Source: Wolbachia sp. (GTDB lineage: Bacteria; Pseudomonadota; Alphaproteobacteria; Rickettsiales; Anaplasmataceae). Taken from it: a stretch of DNA of 5,289 nt. The DNA lies in assembly GCA_022836975.1 (NCBI GenBank), contig JAIXMJ010000056.1:1-5289 (forward strand). Reading direction: 5' to 3'. The notes under the pieces are model-generated. The model had not been told where the DNA came from. It saw only the letters and a program-made list of their open reading frames with translations, and made no database searches. Shown piece after piece: positions 1 to 4,800 of the stretch. The position numbers were made by a program, and so were the translations under genes. The stretch's first letter is position 1. Each line of letters starts with the position of its first letter.

Positions 1-158
1 GATCAATTTCCACCACGGTACGCATCTTGAATTAATTATGTTTGAACTCAAGCACTTTCGTAGGGTTGCTACTCGTTATGATAAATTAGCCATCGCTTTC
101 TTATCTTTTGTTCATATTGCTGCTATTTATCTTTGGTTGAAATAAATGTCGACACTAC
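1..158 (+). mobile_element. Right end of an IS5-family element (IS427-like group), truncated by the window edge
   Basis: The stretch carries the 3' end of a plus-strand transposase (stop at 143-145), followed by only 13 bases (146-158, ending GTCGACACTAC) before minus-strand homology to a different transposase begins. A short tail after the transposase stop and an abrupt switch of homology are what an IS end looks like. The junction lies at CTAG (159-162), compatible with the TA-containing targets used by IS5-family elements. The element is visibly less AT-rich than most of the window. The other end is outside the window, so the inverted repeat and the target duplication cannot be confirmed; the exact end at 158 is inferred. 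Confidence 0.6.
2..145 (+). CDS. IS5-family transposase, C-terminal part (partial at the window's left edge)
   Basis: Reading from position 2, the frame is open for 47 codons to a TAA. It contains FELKHFRRVATRYDKL followed by a hydrophobic helix ending in LWLK. This is the hallmark C-terminus of DDE transposases of the IS427-like group of IS5 (family pattern ExxFxKLKhFRRiATRYDKLaxxFLaxxhlAaxxxWL). The Glu encoded at 29-31 aligns with the Glu that begins this pattern, probably the last residue of the DDE catalytic triad. The first codons (2-25) match the family poorly, so some decay or a frameshift near the edge is possible. The rest of the gene is upstream of the window, so whether it is intact cannot be judged. 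Confidence 0.8.
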   Translation: MNFHHGTHLELIMFELKHFRRVATRYDKLAIAFLSFVHIAAIYLWLK

Positions 159-364
159 CTAGGTTTTTTACTCCATTTCTTGAAATAGTCGTAACAATTG
201 CGCCATTTTGGAAACTCTGTTGGCAACATTTGCTACTGGCAACCACTTTTTCAGTATACCGCAAAATAACTCCCACTTCTCTTGGCTTCGTCTTCTTTCG
301 TACACTTTCTAAAATTGGCCTGATCTTTTCGAATTTTTCACGATCTTGGGTATATGTTTCTCAT
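158..364 (-). pseudogene. Broken IS5-family transposase, N-terminal region in three frames
   Basis: The complement starts with ATG at 364-362, preceded by an AAGGTG Shine-Dalgarno-like sequence, and reads MRNIYP before the frame shifts. A second frame (348-280) gives EKFEKIRPILESVRKKTKPR, a third (272-252) gives ELFCGIL, and the first frame returns (250-158) with KSGCQ, a TAG stop, then QMLPTEFPKWRNCYDYFKKW. Together these follow the IS1031-type transposase N-terminus, in which KSGCQWRMLP is conserved. The stop at the Trp codon is therefore a TGG-to-TAG change. With at least two frameshifts, one nonsense codon and no catalytic core, it is dead. The open plus-strand frame at 146-409 is just its antisense shadow. 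Confidence 0.8.
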
Positions 365-424
365 AATTCACCTTATTTCAACTACACTTTTCTTATACTA
401 TATTCATAGATCGCGTACAAGCCC
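159..424 (-). mobile_element. Decayed IS5-family element (IS1031-like group), 5' half only (IS copy A)
   Basis: The right portion of an IS whose transposase is read on the minus strand. It includes a degenerate transposase start (364 down to 158), about 45 bases of leader, and a terminal sequence at 408-424 that matches the end of a second related copy at 4715-4731. The bases just outside the end (425-427) are TAA, fitting the TNA target of the IS1031 group. The left half is missing: homology stops at about 158-160, where the plus-strand IS takes over. Hand-counted G+C is about 40% in 241-300, against roughly 13% in the spacer at 4921-4980, consistent with imported DNA. Confidence 0.65.
408..424 (-). 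repeat. Terminal inverted-repeat end of IS copy A
   Basis: Read inward on the minus strand this is GGGCTTGTACGCGATCT. It matches the end of IS copy B at 4715-4731 (GAGCCTGTTCACAATCT) at 12 of 17 positions by hand alignment. TAA follows directly on the outside (425-427). Both ends begin GRGCYTGT, a style typical of IS1031-like ends. The outer boundary could be off by a base or two. Confidence 0.55.
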
Positions 425-576
425 TAAAAAATCTATTATAGTTAACGAAAGGAAAGCAATTTTATGCAACAGAATTGAGAAAAGTTTACGATAAACCATC
501 CTGCACATTATGAATTAAAAGATTTAATATTTTATTAAAACCGTTTACTCAAACTAAATATTTTTATATAATAAAA
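425..576. other. AT-rich spacer between IS copy A and the membrane-protein gene
   Basis: No gene of convincing length. It holds an AAAGGA Shine-Dalgarno-like sequence followed by ATG at 464-466, which opens a frame of only four codons (MQQN) before TGA at 476-478. The same frame then stays open to TAA at 536-538. This may be the stub of a broken gene or chance. The promoter-like sequence at 544-572 ends the spacer. Confidence 0.4.
544..572 (+). promoter_or_regulatory. Sigma70-type promoter candidate for the membrane-protein gene
   Basis: TTTACT at 544-549 (4 of 6 to the -35 consensus) and a perfect TATAAT at 567-572 are separated by 17 bases. Transcription would start near 578-580, on top of the GTG at 577. 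Either the mRNA is leaderless or translation starts further downstream. AT-rich DNA produces TATAAT often, but the exact 17-bp spacing makes this better than average. Confidence 0.5.
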
Positions 577-1428
577 GTGGTTATAGTATTCAGGTATATC
601 GGAAAGGTGCTTTTAGAAAGAGCAAATTATTTATATAAACATAGAATCAGGAATTACATTAATGTAGTCACTAAAATTACAATTCTAGTATGTGATATTT
701 CCCTTCAATTTGATTGTAATTTCATTGATACGTATAAACCTAGTATTTTAGTATTACGAAAGATAAGCTTAATAAAGCTTCTAATGACCTTATTAGCTAT
801 TGCTGCTACCATTTTAAAATTACAAGAACTCATCAGAGATTATAATAGGTACAGTCGCACTGAAAAAGATGAACTGACACACAATCAGTTAAAAGCACAA
901 ATATTAAAGAGTGTTGTTGATCTAATTCGCAGCATTATAGATATATTAATAATTCTGAAGGTAATAGCATTACTTGGTAAAAAAGCAGGTGCAGTGAGTT
1001 TATTGCCGGTTATCTTATTTATAACTATATCACAGCCTATAAATTTGTATTTTACACATATTGAATATAGTAATACTAAAGATTGCTGTAAGTTTCATAA
1101 ACATGGCTGGGAAATAGCCACTTTAGCTCTCACTATAGTAAGTTTTGTGCTTAATGACGTAGTAAAAACTCAAGATATACCTATAGTTTTAAGCCCAAAT
1201 CTTATCTATACTCTTAACTATGGCGCATTAGCTAGTATGATGTGTACTCTAATATCTATATTCTCCACACTTGATCTATTATACTTGGATGAGCGATCTC
1301 TTGATCAATCATCTTCTCATGATCAACCACCTGGTCAGATGTTTGATTCTAACATAGAAGAACCATTCATAGAAGAACCATTTGATCATAATCTATTATT
1401 TGATAATAATCTATCTATCATCTTATAA
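577..1428 (+). CDS. Uncharacterised multi-pass membrane protein with repeat-built acidic C-terminal tail
   Basis: I do not recognise this protein. As read from GTG at 577 it is 283 residues. Hydrophobic segments at about residues 64-82, 112-134, 138-158, 179-196 and 209-236 predict four to five membrane helices. The loop between the third and fourth holds CCKFHKH (170-176), a Cys/His cluster that could bind a metal or be chance. The tail after about 238 is hydrophilic and acidic, with DQSSSHDQ, then IEEPF twice in tandem, then DHNLLF and DNNLSI, which look like diverged copies of one unit. Start choice is uncertain: GTG 577 lies at the predicted transcription start and has no Shine-Dalgarno sequence, GTG 607 has GGAAAG too close, and the first ATG is at 784 (residue 70). 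The gene is flanked by an IS scar and converges on purQ. Such lineage-restricted membrane proteins are common in Anaplasmataceae; a host-interaction role is possible but unproven. Confidence 0.65.
   Translation: MVIVFRYIGKVLLERANYLYKHRIRNYINVVTKITILVCDISLQFDCNFIDTYKPSILVLRKISLIKLLMTLLAIAATILKLQELIRDYNRYSRTEKDELTHNQLKAQILKSVVDLIRSIIDILIILKVIALLGKKAGAVSLLPVILFITISQPINLYFTHIEYSNTKDCCKFHKHGWEIATLALTIVSFVLNDVVKTQDIPIVLSPNLIYTLNYGALASMMCTLISIFSTLDLLYLDERSLDQSSSHDQPPGQMFDSNIEEPFIEEPFDHNLLFDNNLSIIL
1353..1382 (+). repeat. Perfect 15-bp tandem duplication within the membrane-protein tail
   Basis: CATAGAAGAACCATT occurs twice back to back (1353-1367 and 1368-1382). The unit is a multiple of three and keeps the frame, duplicating the peptide IEEPF. 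The next 35 bases hold a looser 18-base repeat (GATCATAATCTATTATTT / GATAATAATCTATCTATC), so the whole C-terminus seems to have grown by small duplications. Confidence 0.85.
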
Positions 1429-1446
1429 ATCACTTAAAAACAACTA

Positions 1447-2235
1447 TTATTTGAAATATTGTAGTGCATTTTCAAAGATTTGCATTCCGTCACCATATCT
1501 GCGCATATTTACCCCTGAACGCTTACACTTTTCTTTTTCCCATGCCCAATTATCTTGTTGATTAAAAAATATTGCCCGCTCTGGATGAGGCATCAGAGCT
1601 AGTATTTTGCCACTTTTATCTGACAATCCTGCCACATCATATATTGAACCATTTGGATTATGAGGAAACTCTAGATTAGCATATTCACCATCATCATTAA
1701 TATAACGTAACGCAATAGCACCATTTGCAATTAGCTTATCTAATGCTGGATCATTTATAAAGAATCTACCTTCTCCATGAGCTATTGGAAGATACAGTTC
1801 ATCTAAACCTTTTAACCAAAGTGAATTACTTGCTTTAACCCTGACCCATCTGCAATAATAGTTGTTTGCTTTATTATTAATTAGCGCCACACCAGAAAAC
1901 TCAGGCACCAACCTAATCAATATCTGGCACCCATTGCATATACCTATCACTAGCTTATCCTGAGATAAGAATCTTTGAAACTCATCCCATAAATTATTTT
2001 TGATACGTAAAGCAAACGCATTACCAGCACCAGTATCATCTCCATAAGAAAAACCACCAGGAATAGCAAGTATATCACTTGTTTCCAGCTCACTTGGATT
2101 ATCGATCACTTCATTTATATGAATTATTTTCACATTGATATTTTTTATACCAACTTTCTTATTACACTCCATAAATGCAAATGCAGTTTCATTTTCACAA
2201 TTTAACCCATAACCAGATAAAATTATAATTTTCAT
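1447..2235 (-). CDS. purQ: Phosphoribosylformylglycinamidine synthase, glutamine amidotransferase subunit PurQ
   Basis: PurQ hydrolyses glutamine and hands ammonia to PurL, which turns FGAR into FGAM in the fourth step of de novo purine synthesis, in the cytosol. The 262-residue product is a class I (triad) glutamine amidotransferase. PGGFSYGDD is at 59-67, the nucleophile Cys100 sits in GICNGCQ, HGEGRF is at 153-158, and the catalytic His217 and Glu219 are in MPHPER. It is longer than the roughly 225-residue Bacillus-type PurQ. Motifs such as YGLNCENETAFAF, NPNGS (193-197) and the HGEGR stretch resemble the amidotransferase domain of large PurL enzymes. The ATG at 2235 fits the family start. 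It is two bases past the pstA stop with only a weak ribosome site, so translation is probably coupled to pstA. It is the last gene of the operon; no PurS or PurL is in the window and no clear terminator follows. Confidence 0.95.
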   Translation of the reverse strand: MKIIILSGYGLNCENETAFAFMECNKKVGIKNINVKIIHINEVIDNPSELETSDILAIPGGFSYGDDTGAGNAFALRIKNNLWDEFQRFLSQDKLVIGICNGCQILIRLVPEFSGVALINNKANNYYCRWVRVKASNSLWLKGLDELYLPIAHGEGRFFINDPALDKLIANGAIALRYINDDGEYANLEFPHNPNGSIYDVAGLSDKSGKILALMPHPERAIFFNQQDNWAWEKEKCKRSGVNMRRYGDGMQIFENALQYFK

Positions 2236-2237
2236 TT

Positions 2238-3491
2238 TTAAAAATTGAAAAATTCAAATTTTCTTTTCACAAAATTGGCTATCAAATTCAATGCAAATAA
2301 TATCAACAATAATGCTATAATTGCAATCGCAGCAAGCTCCACAAATGCAGACTCAGGACTACTTGACCAGATATATATCTGTACGGGTAAAACGGTTGAC
2401 GGGTCCAAAAATGAGCATGGTACACCAGCAATAAATGCTACCATACCAATCATTAGCAAAGGCGAAGATTCGCCTAAAACCCGTGCTACTGCAAGTAATG
2501 TACCATGTATTATACGTGGTAATGCTATAGGCAAAGAGTGATCTAAAACCACTTTAATATGAGATGCACCTAGAGCAAAAGCTGCATCTTTTATTGCAAT
2601 CGGTACATTATCAAGAGCACTCTTAGTTGCAATAACAATATTTGGTAGCATCATAAGTGAAAGTGTCATACCACCAACAAGAGGTGAGGAGCGTGGTAAA
2701 CCTAATATATAAAGGTAGAGAGTGAGACCAACTATACCAAATATTATAGATGGCACTGCTGCAAGGTTATTAATACTAATTGAAATGATATGAGTTATAA
2801 ATTTATCTTGAGGCATAAATTCATAAAGGCAAATACCAGACATAACGCCTATAGGTAACGCAATGATCAAGCAGACTATAGTAGTCATTAATGAACCAAC
2901 CATTGCACCTAAAATTCCGGCATTTTCAGGTTCACGTGAATCAGATTTTATAAATAAAGACTTATTAAAAGACTTTTTTATTCTGCATTTTGCTTTCAAT
3001 AAATCAAGCAGATTGGCGTAATAATTATTTGTAAATTTAGTTTTATTAATTGCATTGATTATACTTGATGCAGTAAACCATATCTCATATTCACCGCCAC
3101 TTTGGATCTTATTCTTCTTAATAAAACTCTCTAATTCTTTATAAAAATTACGGCTTAAGATTTCATCACTACTTTTAAAATCACTACCTTGTAATATCTG
3201 ATCTAAAGAATTATTAAATAAATCTATCGATCTAGCACGAAAATCATAATTATTGCGTATTGAAAGCAAATCATCATTTACCTCAATAGGCAGCAAAACT
3301 TTAGTTACTGTCAATGCATCGTAAGAATTCACCAATATTCCTAATAAAATACACACAGGACACCCGAGTGATACCACTAACGCTACAAAAGAGCAAAAAT
3401 GTATTATACAGTTTTTCCTATTTTTCTTTCTTATACGAACGTGCGTATGTCTAGATTGAAGCAGCTTGAGAAACCTTTTTTTTACATTCAT
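2238..3491 (-). CDS. pstA: Phosphate ABC transporter permease PstA, long alphaproteobacterial form
   Basis: PstA is one of the two inner-membrane permeases of the PstSCAB high-affinity phosphate importer. The 417-residue product is much longer than the usual 280-300. A membrane helix at about 29-55 is followed by a hydrophilic region of about 130 residues (58-190, probably periplasmic), then the permease core. Core helices lie at about 192-224, 234-264, 270-290, 328-356 and 383-408. The cytoplasmic loop that contacts the PstB ATPase is the EAA-type motif AAFALGASHIKVVLDHSLP (303-321), followed by ARVLGESSPLL (336-346), a PstA signature. The extra domain fits the N-terminal extension (DUF3333) known in alphaproteobacterial PstA. 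No pstS, pstC, pstB or phoU is adjacent, so the transporter genes must be scattered if the system is complete. The start is 8 bases after the rplS stop. Confidence 0.9.
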   Translation of the reverse strand: MNVKKRFLKLLQSRHTHVRIRKKNRKNCIIHFCSFVALVVSLGCPVCILLGILVNSYDALTVTKVLLPIEVNDDLLSIRNNYDFRARSIDLFNNSLDQILQGSDFKSSDEILSRNFYKELESFIKKNKIQSGGEYEIWFTASSIINAINKTKFTNNYYANLLDLLKAKCRIKKSFNKSLFIKSDSREPENAGILGAMVGSLMTTIVCLIIALPIGVMSGICLYEFMPQDKFITHIISISINNLAAVPSIIFGIVGLTLYLYILGLPRSSPLVGGMTLSLMMLPNIVIATKSALDNVPIAIKDAAFALGASHIKVVLDHSLPIALPRIIHGTLLAVARVLGESSPLLMIGMVAFIAGVPCSFLDPSTVLPVQIYIWSSSPESAFVELAAIAIIALLLILFALNLIANFVKRKFEFFNF

Positions 3492-3499
3492 TTATGCCA

Positions 3500-3853
3500 C
3501 TACTTATAGCCTCTACATTCTTTTATTCTTGCAGCTTTTCCAAAAAGCTTACACAGATAGTATAATTTTGCCCTACGCACTTTACCTCTTCTCATAACTT
3601 CCACTGAAAGTAGTGCGGGAGAATATACAAAAAACTGAGATACTATACTTTCTCCATGACTCACTTTTCTCACTGAAAAAGAAGAATGTAAACCACGTCT
3701 CTTTTTTGATATACATACACCCTCAAATATCTGTTTACGTCCATCCGCTACTTTGAAAGTCACTTTCAGGTCATCCCCAGGACGAAATTCAGGGATTTCT
3801 TTCGCTAACGCGGTCATCTGCCGCTTATTAAATTTTTCAAGTAAATTCACCAT
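3500..3853 (-). CDS. rplS: 50S ribosomal protein bL19
   Basis: bL19 sits at the interface of the ribosomal subunits. The 117-residue product has the full family pattern: FRPGDDLKVTFKV, FEGVCISKKRRGLHSSFSVRK, the VYSPALLSVEV segment, and the near-invariant RRGKVRRAKLYYL followed by GKAARI. I chose ATG 3853 over the in-frame ATG at 3865 because GGAG (3860-3863) lies six bases before 3853 and would be destroyed as a ribosome site if 3865 were used. The family also begins at about this point. The start overlaps the end of trmD by 17 bp, which suggests coupling. Compared with the usual VEGxRERxQxFEG, the loop reads ADGRKQIFEG and is about three residues shorter. Confidence 0.95.
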   Translation of the reverse strand: MVNLLEKFNKRQMTALAKEIPEFRPGDDLKVTFKVADGRKQIFEGVCISKKRRGLHSSFSVRKVSHGESIVSQFFVYSPALLSVEVMRRGKVRRAKLYYLCKLFGKAARIKECRGYK

Positions 3854-4541
3854 TTTTATCTCCATTTAATAACTCAGGTCTATACTTTTTTGTTTTCAAG
3901 TAAGACTGTTGCTGTCTCCAACCACTTATTTTTTGATGATGACCAGACAACAAAACTTCGGGCACTTCATATCCCCGCCAATTTTGAGGCCTAGTATACT
4001 GTGGATATTCAAGTACCCCTCCATTATAACTAAAACTCTCTTCATTAAGGCTAGCGGCATTATTTATTACACCAGGAAGAAGCCTGATACAAGTATCAAG
4101 TACAACCATTGCAGCAGGTTCACCCCCTGAAAGAATATAATCCCCAATGCTTAACTGATAAGGAGTATATGCGTCAATTACTCTTTGGTCAATACCTTCA
4201 AATCTACCACACAGTATCATTATATGCGTAAAAGCAATTAATTCTCTAGCAATATTTTGATTAAACTGCTGACCAGAAGGAGACATATAAAGCAATTTTG
4301 CGTCAGGATAGTAATTACTATCTACTGCAGTACCAATTATATCAGGACGCATGACCATACCTGGCCCACCTCCATATGGCACATCATCCACTGTAAGATA
4401 CTTATCCTTAGCAAAAGATCTAATATCTATTACATTCAATTCCCATATTTTTTTTTGTAATGCTTTGCCTGCAAGAGAATGACCTAATAATCCTGGGAAC
4501 ATCTCTGGAAATATGGTGAGTATAGTAACTTTAAATGTCAT
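3837..4541 (-). CDS. trmD: tRNA (guanine-N1-)-methyltransferase TrmD
   Basis: TrmD transfers a methyl group from S-adenosylmethionine to N1 of G37 next to the tRNA anticodon, preventing +1 frameshifts. The 234-residue product is a SPOUT (trefoil-knot) enzyme, close to the 230-255 typical of the family. It has VDDVPYGGGPGM (51-62), LLYMSPSGQ (83-91), the cofactor-knot segments LCGRFEGIDQR (110-120) and SIGDYILSGGE (131-141), RLLPGVI (153-159), YPQYTRP (179-185) and VPEVLLSGHH (193-202) before a WR-containing C-terminal domain. I chose ATG 4541, giving MTFKVTILTIFPEMF, because the family starts here. The longer frame from TTG 4586 would begin upstream of the predicted transcription start. The ribosome site is weak. 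It is the first gene of the operon and ends 17 bp inside rplS. The Asp normally seen in the catalytic DSF motif reads Glu here (EESF, 167-170). Confidence 0.95.
   Translation of the reverse strand: MTFKVTILTIFPEMFPGLLGHSLAGKALQKKIWELNVIDIRSFAKDKYLTVDDVPYGGGPGMVMRPDIIGTAVDSNYYPDAKLLYMSPSGQQFNQNIARELIAFTHIMILCGRFEGIDQRVIDAYTPYQLSIGDYILSGGEPAAMVVLDTCIRLLPGVINNAASLNEESFSYNGGVLEYPQYTRPQNWRGYEVPEVLLSGHHQKISGWRQQQSYLKTKKYRPELLNGDKNGEFT
3859..3864 (-). promoter_or_regulatory. Ribosome-binding site that decides the rplS start
   Basis: TGGAGA on the minus strand lies inside the trmD coding sequence, six bases upstream (GGAG to ATG) of the rplS start at 3853. It is the clearest Shine-Dalgarno sequence in the operon. 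It overlaps the alternative upstream ATG (3865), which it rules out as the likely start. Confidence 0.75.
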
Positions 4542-4586
4542 GAGATTCTTTGTAAAATAATAAAAAATTCCTTTCTGTGAATGCAA

Positions 4587-4615
4587 ATTTTAACTATGTA
4601 TAACGCGTTAAACAA
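4587..4615 (-). promoter_or_regulatory. Sigma70-type promoter of the trmD-rplS-pstA-purQ operon
   Basis: On the minus strand TTGTTT (4615-4610, 4 of 6 to the -35 consensus) and TAAAAT (4592-4587, 5 of 6 to the -10 consensus) are exactly 17 bases apart. Transcription would begin near 4580, leaving a leader of about 40 bases before the trmD ATG. No other good promoter was seen between the four genes, so this one probably drives all of them. Confidence 0.6.
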
Positions 4616-4714
4616 GAAGACTCTTCAAAAAATACACTAAAAACCATTATTAGCCAAGCTTCATATTCAGAAGATAGTCCAACAACAAATTTATTTGGTA
4701 TAGAATCCTTGTAA
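4597..4714. other. Gene-free stretch upstream of trmD with open frames on both strands
   Basis: The stretch carries the trmD promoter at its left side. On the plus strand a startless frame from 4604 ends at TAA 4712-4714, with DSSKNTLKTIIS, then QASYSEDSPTTNLFGIESL. On the minus strand a startless frame continues from the copy B transposase stop to TAG at 4594. Both look mildly protein-like, but being antisense to each other at most one is real. If either is real, it would be the stub of a gene cut by the IS. I cannot identify either. Confidence 0.25.
4601..4610. promoter_or_regulatory. Palindrome TAACGCGTTA within the operon promoter (possible operator)
   Basis: A perfect 10-bp inverted repeat lies in the spacer of the trmD promoter and touches the -35 box. 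Its CGCG centre stands out in this AT-rich DNA. Position and symmetry would suit a repressor or activator site, but a palindrome this short can arise by chance and no regulator is known from the window. Confidence 0.25.
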
Positions 4715-4731
4715 GAGCCTGTTCACAATCT
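4715..4731 (+). repeat. Terminal inverted-repeat end of IS copy B
   Basis: GAGCCTGTTCACAATCT reads inward to the right and overlaps the stop codon of the transposase remnant, as is common in this group. It matches the end of copy A (408-424, opposite strand) at 12 of 17 positions. Confidence 0.6.
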
Positions 4732-4800
4732 TTTTAACAATAGAACAGAGAAAGCTAAAACAACCATTTGCAGGCTAGTATTAAGCTTTCTTTCACAGTA
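4723..4800 (-). pseudogene. C-terminal remnant of an IS5-family transposase
   Basis: The minus strand reads ERKLNTSLQMVVLAF followed by SVLLLKRL and a TGA at 4725-4723. This is the characteristic last segment of IS1031-like IS5 transposases (KNCERKLNTSLQxVVLAFLxLLLKR). The frame stays open further upstream, to beyond 4850, but those codons no longer resemble the family, so homology ends at about 4800. No catalytic residues remain. Confidence 0.75.

Larger units (their letters stand above)
4715..4800 (-). mobile_element. Decayed IS5-family element (IS1031-like group), 3' end only (IS copy B)
   Basis: It begins at a terminal sequence (4715-4731) related to the end of IS copy A and contains the C-terminal codons of a minus-strand transposase. 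Directly outside the end (4712-4714) is TAA, the same trinucleotide that flanks copy A. Family homology stops abruptly at about 4800, where another IS end seems to begin. Copies A and B have the same orientation and keep opposite ends. Confidence 0.65.

Noticed and set aside
146..409. Open plus-strand frame of 87 codons directly after the transposase stop
   Set aside because: The opposite strand clearly encodes a decayed IS5-family transposase N-terminus; this frame is its antisense shadow with no recognisable protein features.
1426..1450. Bidirectional terminator between the convergent genes
   Set aside because: The 18-bp gap is AT-rich but I could find no stem-loop with a following T-run on either strand.
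2245..2541. Plus-strand frame of 98 codons within pstA
   Set aside because: Antisense to the conserved permease core of pstA, with no own ribosome site or family resemblance.
3854..3865. Upstream rplS start at ATG 3865
   Set aside because: It would use up the only good Shine-Dalgarno sequence (GGAG), which is ideally spaced for ATG 3853.
3909..4130. Plus-strand frame of 73 codons within trmD
   Set aside because: Antisense shadow of the conserved C-terminal half of trmD.
4257..4460. Plus-strand frame of 67 codons within trmD
   Set aside because: Antisense shadow of the conserved N-terminal half of trmD.
4542..4586. Longer trmD start at TTG 4586 (15 extra residues)
   Set aside because: The family begins at the ATG at 4541, and the predicted -10 box overlaps the first codon of the extension, so the RNA would not include it.
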